Origin: Salvelinus alpinus
Taxonomy: Eukaryota > Chordata > Actinopteri > Salmoniformes > Salmonidae
NCBI RefSeq assembly: GCF_045679555.1
Contig: NC_092098.1
Coordinates: 20,366,038 to 20,430,037 of the forward strand
Direction: 5' to 3'
Length of the DNA: 64,000 nucleotides
Below, piece after piece: positions 1 through 64,000 of this stretch. A program made the position numbers and the translations under genes. Position 1 is the stretch's first letter. Each line of letters opens with the position of its first letter. The notes beneath the pieces are model-generated. The model searched no databases, was not told the DNA's origin, and saw nothing but the letters and a program-made list of their open reading frames with translations.

Positions 1-290
1 GCTCACATTGAGGGAGAGGTTGTTGTCCTGGCACCACACTGCCTGGTCTTGGACCTCCTCCCTATAGGCTGTCTCATCATTGTCAGTGATCAGGCCTACC
101 ACCTTTGTGTCATCAGCAAACTTAATGATGTTGGAGTCATGCTTGGCCACGCAGTCGTGGGTGAACAGGAAGTACAGGAGGGGACTAAGCACGCACCTCT
201 GAGGGGTCCCCGTGTTGAGGAACAGCGTGGCAGGTGTTGTTGCCTACCATTACCACCTAGGAGCAGCCCGTCTCAGCAGTGGTCGTTTAG
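1..290 (-). repeat. LINE reverse-transcriptase fragment
   Basis: Read on the minus strand this is a piece of a non-LTR retrotransposon reverse transcriptase. It matches, with many substitutions, the segment at about 33019-33290, including the region around the FADDT-type catalytic motif. No long frame remains open, so it is a dead copy. It lies in the fam76b intron after exon 8, about 40 bases from that exon's donor site, and runs off the left edge. Confidence 0.8.
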
Positions 291-319
291 GGGCATGAAT
301 TACTGTGAAGATACAATTA

Positions 320-3560
<3,241 letters not shown>

Positions 3561-5851
3561 GCAAAACAACACAGCGATTAGGTTCCATTAAGCTGCCTCA
3601 ATTTGTATCACTGTGATAAGAGGAATATGGAAACAAAGTAACTAGAATGTACATGTGCAGTGTTGCTGTTAGATATTTTAATTATAAAAGCTAGCTTGTA
3701 ATGTAATTGTAATGTAATTAAATGTCACTGTCAGATGGCTGGGGATAAAAGAGAACAATATATTCATACCATTTTGTACATTGTCAGAGTCATTCTGAAA
3801 ATATTAGGCAATGCAATGGTACTATGAATTCTCATGAAGATTGTGTTCACAACACACATTTAATTTGTGGTGATCTTTTATTTATCATTAAATGAAGTCA
3901 ACAGCAACCGGCGTCAATCCCGGATCAAAGAGCAAAGTAAATCCAGGCTGGATAAACTGCTGACGTGCTGGGCCATTTGCTGTGGTTCACAGGCAATATA
4001 AAGTACTTCGTCATGTTGTATCTACCTACCTAGTAACAATATATTGGTGATCATAATATATAAGGACAAGAAAAAGTTTTATTTCCTATTTTGCAAATTA
4101 ACATTTAAACAAAAACAAATAAATTATCAAAATATCTTGGTCAAACGTGTATTGTTGACAGGCATGGGTTACAGTCCATGGTAGTCACCTTGCTTTAAGT
4201 TAATGGCCTGCAATTAAATTGACCATAACATTCTTACCAAATTAATTATTCTACTAACACATAAATATTAGTTAAACAGTTACTGATTTATATTGATTAA
4301 GGATGTGCCCTTGTGAGGCCATGAAAAAAGCCACTTCATCATTGCACTAGTGGGGAATGAGCCTCAATACTTTTCCTCTGGTTAGTAATCAGATCACCTT
4401 TCAAAGACAAAACCCTGTTGTGACTATTTATTTTAAACAACAGTGCAAAGCTCTACATCACTGTGCCTGTGAGAGGCGTTGTTGGCGAGTCTTAACATCT
4501 TCCATGGAGAAATGGTTAGTGTCATCTGTGGCATTCAGTTTCTAGTTTCTGTAGAATTTATTATTCTATACATATGCAGCATTTATTAACAACCTGTGGG
4601 TATGACCTTTCAACTAAACCATGTCATGCACATTGTCAATTTTACTGATCTGTTTTCGGTACACAGTCTGCAACGTGACGTACACATCATCACCAAAGCC
4701 CTCAAGTTATCACCTAATTATAACTGAGACTCAGAGCTCAGTATTAACCTAAAAGTGTATGGTATAAACTGTACACACAATCTAGGCTAAGGGAATCGAA
4801 ATAATATGTAGTTAATTTGCTAGTAAAAATAACTCAACAGCTTAGAAAACATCAACATACTGATCAGATGGAATGTCATACATAACTATACACCCACATT
4901 CATTCATACCTATTTGGTCAAAATATGTGTCCATTCAGTAACTATTTTCTCAGCTTCAAAACCATTTGCAGACATTTCTGACCTCAAAACCTATGTCAAG
5001 TAGAAATAAACAGAAAATTGCTTAAATAGCATGTCTTTTTTTTTTCTTTTACAATTCTCCACCTCGCTTTCACGACGGAGAAATTCATTGAGCATGTTAG
5101 CTACTTGTTTTATCCTATTAATAATTTAGTTTACTTATTACTTTAGAATAAACTAATGCATTAATACTGGATGTAGTTAAGCCGATATGCAATAGCATAC
5201 TTGTGAGGGATTATTTGATGATCATTATATGTTACAGTACTCGTGACCCTGGTAGCAGAGGTCAGCGAAGTATAGTATGGCTATAGTGAGGTGGTCTCAG
5301 AGATAAATAGAGGACTCATCTTTATATATGTGCCATTATAGCATGTGTGACAGCATAGGCAGTGCCATTGAGGCTACAACCCATAGGAATCCCCACCCTA
5401 TTGAAAACGTTGATTACTTTAAAATGGCAGAAGCATGGTGGAAGCCCTTAATGATGCTACCCATGCTAAAACAGCCTTTTGGCCACTAGAGGCCTCTGTT
5501 ATTGTCTATGGGTGGTCTGAAAAAGAGGCAGCACGTCTTTTTGGTGCATAGACAATATAGGGTTCTGACCATAGGCATATAAATTCATATTCTTATTATA
5601 TTTCTATGGGTCTGACCCTGTACGACCTCAGCTGTTGGGCAGTGAGATGGAACAGCCAAAGGCCAATACATGGTTTCTACAGACACTTGGTGGTTGCGCT
5701 GCTTCCTACAGGAGTGTGTCATGTTAAGCAGGAATGTGTGACACAGCAAGTCCCCTGCAGTGCAGTCTATTAGTTATGGGCATGGCACCTTATCGTTGTG
5801 GGGCATCAGTCCTCAGCCTTACTCTATAAGCCCCCTGTCAAACAATGTTTG
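3561..5851. other. Intergenic DNA between fam76b and mtmr2
   Basis: AT-rich DNA with no exon-like open frame that I could assign. It should contain the mtmr2 3' UTR next to 5852. A stretch at about 5297-5480 is related to the terminal-inverted-repeat element at 52298-52494 and lacks its right end. No CEP57-like coding sequence is visible here, although CEP57 sits between these two genes in human. Confidence 0.6.
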
Positions 5852-10582
<4,731 letters not shown>

Positions 10583-11843
10583 GGTAAATCTTAGTAAAGT
10601 TTTAAAATATATGAATTTGAGGCGATTGGGCAGATATCTACATGCAACTGTTTTGATTCCGTCCTTGGTGAAAAGTAAATCCCAAGAACAGACAGGAAGC
10701 TGCCATCTTTTCCCAGAGTTCCCAATCCATAATAAACAAGGGAGTGGTGTTTGGAGTTGGGGTAGCGCCCCCTGCCGCCATTACTGGTTATTACATGTAG
10801 CCCAACACTATCTTCATCATTAACAACAGCAACATGCTTCAGGAATACAGATTTTTAAAGATAAATATGTGGAGAGAAGGTGAAGATGTGGATTGAGAAA
10901 GGACACGTACTCAATACATTGTGTGAACAATATTTTACTTGTCCACAACTATTAATTAAGAACAAATGTAAATATCCAGTGCATGATGTTAACATGTAGA
11001 TTCAGAATTCACAGAATTATCTCTATTATTTGGAAATAGGAAAATGCAAACATACATACTGTACAGTACATCAACATAATAACTGAATATAGCTGTTCCA
11101 AAAACAAAAAGCATATAGACCCTATGCCATTTGTACCTGTCACACATTCAAAAAGCAATGTCCAAAGGGTGAGATGATCAGTCCCAGATTTAGACCAAAC
11201 CCTGAAAACAACATTTGGGGTTCTACAGGCAATACAGGGAATCCCCAAAGTGGTGGTAACGCCAATTCAACCATTTACATGTTAAGACAAATCTGTGCGC
11301 TATCAACTAGTACATTTCTAACAAAAAATATACAGTTTTACAGTATTATGTATTCCAATCACTAACATTGTTATATACACAATACCACAAAGTATCAATC
11401 CAGCAGTTTCTGACATTGAAGGCAACTTAGACAAAGTAAGGCAAGCTTGTAACATTCTGTTTATAATGTACATGTTTTGACCTGGTAACCTTCAATACCT
11501 GCCTGTAAAGATTCACACAAAGTTAAAATATCATTGATAGAAACTCCAGGCAAAGGGGGAAAAAAAATATTTGAAAAATGAGATCAAAGCCATCAGTATT
11601 GTCTTCTACAATGATGTGTAATCAATCCTTTTCTGTCTCCCCCTGCTATCTGCATTGTGTTGCTCTATACCTGCTGCAATGTGACACACTCTAATGATCA
11701 TTTAGATTTCTGTATCAGCAACAACACCACACAACAACCTGTAAAATAGGTGTATTTTCAGGGGGAGGTAATACATTACTGATGATGTAGTTGTTAGTTT
11801 GTCTTGCTGTGTCGGAGGGCTACCATTGGTCTCATCGTCCCTT
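10583..11843. other. mtmr2 upstream region and pde2a 3' flank
   Basis: The first few hundred bases should hold the mtmr2 5' UTR and promoter, and the rest the pde2a 3' UTR and flank (both genes are on the minus strand). AT-rich, with no coding exon or recognisable mobile element seen. Confidence 0.5.
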
Positions 11844-12025
11844 CCCTGCTCTGTCTGTCCGTCCTGTTCTCCCTGCTCTGTCTGTCCGTCCTGTTCTCCC
11901 TGCTCTGTCTGTCTGTCCGTCCTGTTCTCCCTGCTCTGTCTGTCCGTCCTGTTCTCCCTGCTCTGTCTGTCCGTCCTGTTCTCCCTGCTCTGTCTGTCCG
12001 TCCTGTTCTCCCTGCTCTTTCCGTC

Positions 12026-12028
<3 letters not shown>
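11844..12028. repeat. 27-bp minisatellite beginning at the pde2a stop codon
   Basis: Tandem copies of a unit of the type CCCTGCTCTGTCTGTCCGT plus CCTGTTCT start at 11844, 11871, 11898, 11929, 11956 and 11983. The third copy is 31 bp, with an extra TGTC. A partial seventh copy from 12010 runs into the stop codon at 12026-12028. It therefore forms the first part of the pde2a 3' UTR. Copies are nearly identical, so length variation is likely. Confidence 0.9.
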
Positions 12029-58007
<45,979 letters not shown>

Positions 58008-59249
58008 AATGCCTGTGTTTCTATTACTTCCTCCTATCTCTCTGTCTCTCTTTCTTTATCTCGTTTTCTATTTGTCTCTGTCCTTCAGCCACTAATAATA
58101 TCTTTCTATCAGTCTCTTTGGCTTTCTTCATCTATAACTCTGGTTGTCAGAGTAAGTGGAGACAGTCTCAGTACATAAACAAGCCTACACATTTCTGTGC
58201 AAGCTCCAGGTTTCTCTCTCGGTCTACCCCTCTCTCTGTCTCTCTCTCAAGACTCTCTTCAAATCTCCTCCCCTCCAACATTCTCTCCACTCAGCCCCGC
58301 CCCCCTTGTCTGTCATAATAATACTGTGAGTGGGGTTATTATGTTGTGTGTGTGTGTGGTTTAGGCAATCCGTATGTGCACACTTGTATGGAAACTGCAT
58401 GTTTGTGTGAATGTCTGTGAATATCCTCAATGTCATCCCCACCTGCTCCAGAACAACTGCAGGGTTCCAAAAACAGACAGAGGGGCAAAGAGGAAATACC
58501 TTCAGAAGTATCTCTCTCTCCCCCCTCTCTTTCGCTCGCTCGCTCTCTCACTCACACACACACACACACACACACACAGTGATATTGATCTTTAAGTGCC
58601 GGTGAGTGAGAGAGATATTGTTTCAGACCAGGGTCAGAGCGGCTTGCTGGCTCAGTGGGGGTTGCCTTTGTGCAAGCTCCTGCAACAGAAGGCTTCATGG
58701 AGCAACATTCTATCACACACACAAGTCTATTAGCTTAGAATAGCACTATCAGGTTGGTCTGTAGTGTACCGTAGGTAGCCTATGATAACTGGTTGGTTTT
58801 AAATTTAATTAAATGAAGGTATTAACTAAGTTTTAATAAAGTTTTAATAATCCAGGAGGATGATTGTTACATCAATGTGACATCAATGATGATGTTTGGT
58901 CCCATGATGAGGCATCTCTATTGACACAAGATCCATTTGACTCTGAGTCATATTAGCAACAAAACAGTCAAGAGGTGGTAGCATCATATGACTTTCTAGA
59001 TTAAAGGTTTGGTTAATGATAGGCAAAAGCTGAACACAGATCGGGGGAATAGTATGCAACACAATGTCCTTTATATGATAATGAGGGGAAATAACAAAGA
59101 CCCTGATATCATAACGGGCCTGTCCCCTGTCAAGACTTACTGAAAATATTTTGAGTTACCTAGTGAAAAGCACAGCAAAGAAAACAACCATAAATCCACC
59201 AGCATGTGGCATAACTTTGAAATGAGACACAGAAAATAAGACAAAGAAA
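58008..59249 (-). promoter_or_regulatory. pde2a exon 1 upstream region
   Basis: Expected to hold the 5' UTR and promoter for the exon at 57903-58007, by position only. It contains CT-rich and TCTCTC stretches (58030-58260) and a (CT)n/(CA)n microsatellite (58515-58580). No TATA box or CpG island is evident to me. Confidence 0.3.
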
Positions 59250-61140
59250 GGACTCCCGAGTGGCGCAGCGGTCTAAGGCACTGTATTGCAGTGCTTGAGG
59301 CGTCACTACAGACCTGTGTTCGATCCCATGCTGTGTCACAACCGGCCATGACCAGGAGTCCTATAGGGCGGTCCACAATTGGCCCAGCGTCGTCCGGTTA
59401 GGGGAGAGTTTAGCCAGGGTGGCTTTATGTAGCTCATTGAGCTCAAGCGACTCCTTGTGGTGGGCCGGGTGGGTGCAGGCTGACGTCAGTTGAACAGTTT
59501 TTCCTCTGACACATTAGTCCAGCTGGCTTTCGGGTTAAGTGGGCAGGTGTTAAAACTTCTTATGGCTCGGGGGCAGTATTGAGTAGCTTGGATGAATAAG
59601 GTGCCCAGAGTAAACTGCCTGCTACTCAGGCCCAGAAGCTAAGATATGCATATTATTAGTAGATTTGGATAGAAAACAATCTGAAGTTTCTAAAACTGTT
59701 TGAATGATGTATGTGAGTATAACAGAACTCATATGGTAGGCAAAAACCTGAGAAAAAAATCCAACCAGGAAGTGGGAAATATGAGGTTTGTAGGTTTTCA
59801 AGTCTTTGCCTATCCAATATACAGTGTAGAATTTGGTCCGATTGCACTTCCTAAGGCTTCCACTAGATATCAACAGTCTTTAGAACCTTGTTTCAGGCTT
59901 CTACTGTGAAGGGGGAAAGAATAAGAGCTGTTTCAATCAGGTGTCTGGCAGAATGCCATGAGCTCAGTCAGGCGTGCGCCCGTGAGAGTTAGCTGCGTTC
60001 CTTTTCCTTTCTAAAGACAAAGGAATTGTCCGGTTGGAATATTATTGAAGATTTATGATAAAAACATCCTAAAGATTGATTCTATACATCGTTTGACATG
60101 TTTCTACGAACTGTAATAGAACTGTCGTCTGAACTAAGTGCCTGCGCTGTGTGAATTTGGATTTGTGAACTAAACTTGCAAACAAAAAGGAGGTATTTGG
60201 ACATAAATTATGGATTTTATCGAACAAAACAAACATTTATTGTGGAACTGGGATTCCTGGGAGTGCATTCTGATGAAGATCATCAAAGGTAAGTGAATAT
60301 TTATAATGCTATTTCTGACTTCTGTTGACTCCACAACATGGCGGGTATCTGTATGGCTTGTTTTGGTCTCTGAGCGCTGTACTCAGATTATTGCATGGTC
60401 TGCTTTTTCCATAAAGCTTTTTTGAAATCTGACACAGCGGTTGCATTAAGGAGAAGTTTATCTATAATTCCAAGCATAACCCTTGTATATTTTATCAATG
60501 TTTATTATGAGTATTTCTGTAAATTGATGTGGCTCTCTGCAAAATCACTGGATGTTTTGGAAGCAAAACATTACTGAACATAATGCGCCTATGTAAACTG
60601 AGATTTTTGGATATAAATATGAACTTTATCGAACAAAACATACATGTATTGTGTAACATGAAGTCCTATGAGTGCCATCTGATGAAGATCATCAAAGGTT
60701 AGTGATTCATTTTATCTCTATTTCTGCTTTTTGTGACTCCTCTCTTTGGCTGGAAAAATGGCTGTGTTTTTCTGTGACTAGGTGCTGACCTAACATAATT
60801 GCATGGTATGCTTTTGTCGTAAAGCCTTTTGAAAAATCGGAAACTGTGGTGGGATTAACAACAAGTTTATCTTTAAAATGGTATATAATACTTGTATGTT
60901 TGAGGAATTTTAATTATGCACTTTCATAGTGCATAATTAAAAGTACCCGCCAAACCCTGCACTTTCACTGGCTGTTGTCATATCGATCCCGTTAATGGGA
61001 TTTCAGCCAAGAAGTTATTAAGGAGCATGGTTTGGCGGGTAATGTTTCGGAGCACTCTTGTCTCAACCTTCGCCGAGCCCTTTTGGAAGTTGCAGTGATG
61101 AGACAAGATCATAATTGAAATTGTGAGAAAAAGGGGGTAT
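59250..61140 (+). mobile_element. Salmonid SINE split by another element
   Basis: 59250-59553 is the head and body (CTCCCGAGTGGCGCAGCGGT; GGCCCAGCGTCGTCCGG; GGGTTAAGTGGGCAGGTG). 61018-61140 is the remainder (AGGAGCATGGTTTGGCGGGT ... GAGAAAAAGGGGGTAT). The tRNA-derived head carries GGTCTAAGGCACTG and TGTTCGATCCC. Confidence 0.85.
59554..61017. mobile_element. TTAA-flanked non-autonomous element with internal duplication
   Basis: Inserted in the SINE, with TTAA on each side (59550-59553 and 61018-61021). Ends AACTTCTTATGGCT and AGCCAAGAAGTTA are inverted. Two diverged copies of a roughly 280-bp segment lie inside (about 60188-60470 and 60600-60882, sharing GATGAAGATCATCAAAGGT). No coding frame. 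The TTAA target suggests piggyBac-type mobilisation, which is inference. Confidence 0.8.
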
Positions 61141-61143
61141 AAT

Positions 61144-61532
61144 TGTCAGGTATGCGTAAGTGGCTGCAAGGAAGTCAGGCGCAGGAGAGCAGGTAGCTAT
61201 TTGGTAGCACATGGAGCCTTTTATTCAGGCGAACCAAAAGCACACAGCACAATGAACACGAAATACAAAACGGGTACACATAACCCAGCGCAACCAGACT
61301 AACGTGCGCATACATCAACACAGATAAACAATACCACACAAAGACATAGGGGAAACAGAGGGTTAAATACACAACACATAATGAGGGACAATGAGAACCA
61401 GGTGTGTGGAAAAATGAAACAAAACAAATGGAAAATGAAAAATGGATCAGCGATGGCTAGAAGGCCGGTGACGTCGACTGCCGAACACCGCCCGAACAAG
61501 GAGAGGGACCGACTTCGACCAAAGTCGTGACA
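61144..61532 (-). mobile_element. Solo LTR, second family, with target duplication
   Basis: 389 bp from TGTCAGGTATGCG to AGTCGTGACA, flanked by ATAAT at 61139-61143 and 61533-61537. The minus strand matches the LTR at 50851. It inserted at the very end of the SINE. Confidence 0.88.
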
Positions 61533-61868
61533 ATAATAATAAGACAAATAAAACGTTATAGGCTCGTGTGATTCTATTAGCTTTGAATAAAATAAACTCA
61601 ATCTTCCATCAAGCATAAAAACTGAATTACAGTATATGGGTCTTTCTATAAACTAGATTATCAGTGACGATTTCCTACACTAGACAACTTGTTACAGCTG
61701 TTGATAAGTAATTGATAACAATCTGACAATTTTTTTCATGTCATTACATTAAGACATAAGGGGGGATCATAGCTATATTCAATGAAATTCCCAAGTTGAT
61801 TTAAAACCTGTTTAACCCTTTATCATGGTTGGTGTCTTGGCAGATTTGTCCAAAATCGTGTGACATAA

Positions 61869-62422
61869 TGTCACGTTCTGACCTTAGTTCTTTTGTTATT
61901 TCTTTGTTTTAGTATGGTCAGGGCGTGAGTTGGGTGGGTTATCTATGTTCGTGTTTCTATGTTTTTTTTCTTTTTCGTTTGGCCTGGTATGATTCTCAAT
62001 CAGAGGCAGATGTCGTTAGTTGTCTCTGATTGAGAATCATACTTAGGTAGCCTTTTTTCACCTGTGTTTCGTGGGTGCTTATTTTCTGTCTTTGTGTATG
62101 TCACCAGACAGGACTGTTTCGTTTAATTCTCGTTTATCGTTAGTTTTGCTGTTTTGTTCGAGTTTCGTTTTCATTAAAAGGCATAATGAATACTTACCAC
62201 GCTGCACCTTGGTCCTCCGATCCTTACTACTCCTCCTCGTCAGAGGAGGAGGAAGACAGCCGTTACAGAAGCACCCACCAACAAAGGACCAAGCAGCGTG
62301 GTAACGGGCAGCAGCAGCGATCGCAGGACTCCTGGACTTGGGTGGAGATTCTGGACGGAGAAGGACCCTGAGCACAGGCTGGAGAATATCGCCGCCCCAA
62401 GGCTGAGCTGGAGGCAGCGATA
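61869..62422 (+). mobile_element. LTR of the first family plus start of its internal region
   Basis: LTR about 61869-62267 (TGTCACGTTCTGACC ... GCCGTTACA), then about 155 bp of internal sequence (CAAAGGACCAAGCAGCGTGG ... GAGCTGGAGGCAGCGA). That internal part resembles the sequence after the LTR at 19834. The rest of the element is missing. Confidence 0.75.
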
Positions 62423-62529
62423 AAACCAATTATTTTTGTCATTGCATTTATGGCAGTGTAAGTATTTATTTCATACAGTATATTAAGCATTCATCAGTTA
62501 AATTAGACATTGAACTTGAACCCTGTAAC

Positions 62530-63522
<993 letters not shown>

Positions 63523-64000
63523 ATGTGTTGTATAGGTGAGGCCAATTTGCATATATTCACATTTATTCCTCTGGGTACACATGTGGAACTGCATGAAAAC
63601 CATTTTGAAATGTTTATCTCAATGTCACACATTAGCCCCATTGTTTATAGAAAGGCCCATATCTCTAAATGGTTTAGTGAAAATCATGTGCATGATAAAA
63701 ATAAACCAACTACCCCTGAATGAGAGCTGACTAGCAGAGAGTTAATACAAATATTCACTTGAGCAATAAGCAATTTATTGACATGACCAAACATGAGATT
63801 TATACAAGCAATACAAATTATTATAAAAGCTGAGAAAAAACATTTATAAAATGTTTCTTCATCTACCGGTATTACATTTAACTGTCTCTCTATTCTGGAC
63901 AGTACTTTGTTATGAGTGGAAACTGAGTGGAATACGTCAGTATTGTAACGGAAATGGTTAGCATGCCATTAGATAAACACCTCACTCTTATTTTGTCCTT
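63523..64000. other. Unassigned AT-rich DNA at the right edge
   Basis: No exon, element or repeat recognised. Confidence 0.5.

Overview
The window reads as salmonid fish genomic DNA (Salmo, Oncorhynchus, Salvelinus or a relative). This rests on three vertebrate protein genes with canonical GT-AG introns, and on repeats I recognise as salmonid: Tc1-like transposons, tRNA-derived SINEs, a common trout/salmon LINE with its 3' tail, a Ty3/gypsy chromovirus and several solo-LTR families. No database search was possible. Gene identities come from comparing spliced translations with remembered vertebrate families.

Layout: all three host genes lie on the minus strand, head to tail. (1) fam76b, positions 329-3101: eight coding exons from the true start codon; the last exon(s) lie off the left edge. 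(2) mtmr2, 5852-10582: sixteen coding exons, including a 24-nt microexon, giving a complete 646-residue phosphoinositide 3-phosphatase. (3) pde2a, 12026-58007: 29 coding exons summing to 2745 nt, i.e. 914 residues plus stop. Its first exon (57903-58007) encodes a hydrophobic N-terminal anchor and is separated from exon 2 by a 26.8-kb intron. Exon phases agree at every junction I checked in all three genes.

The rest is mostly transposable elements. pde2a introns 2-26 hold Tc1 elements, SINEs, an LTR element with a proline-rich repeat ORF (19495-21428), a large palindrome (17471-17860) and a foldback element with a 64-bp minisatellite core (29478-30822). Intron 1 (31132-57902) holds LINE copies, a nearly intact chromovirus whose two 514-bp LTRs look identical (37554-42852), Tc1 copies and a 5'-truncated non-LTR retrotransposon with a restriction-like endonuclease (48110-50500). 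Upstream of pde2a (58008-64000) are a SINE split by a TTAA-flanked element, two more LTRs and a Tc1 chimera.

There is no operon logic here. FAM76B is a nuclear-speckle protein, MTMR2 dephosphorylates PI3P and PI(3,5)P2 on endosomes, and PDE2A is the cGMP-stimulated dual-specificity phosphodiesterase. I found no new biochemical system. The points most worth a second look are the mtmr2 microexon beside the Ser58 phosphosite, the REL-endonuclease retroelement, the foldback/minisatellite element filling pde2a intron 2, the LTR element with a 9-residue-repeat ORF, and a minisatellite that starts at the pde2a stop codon.
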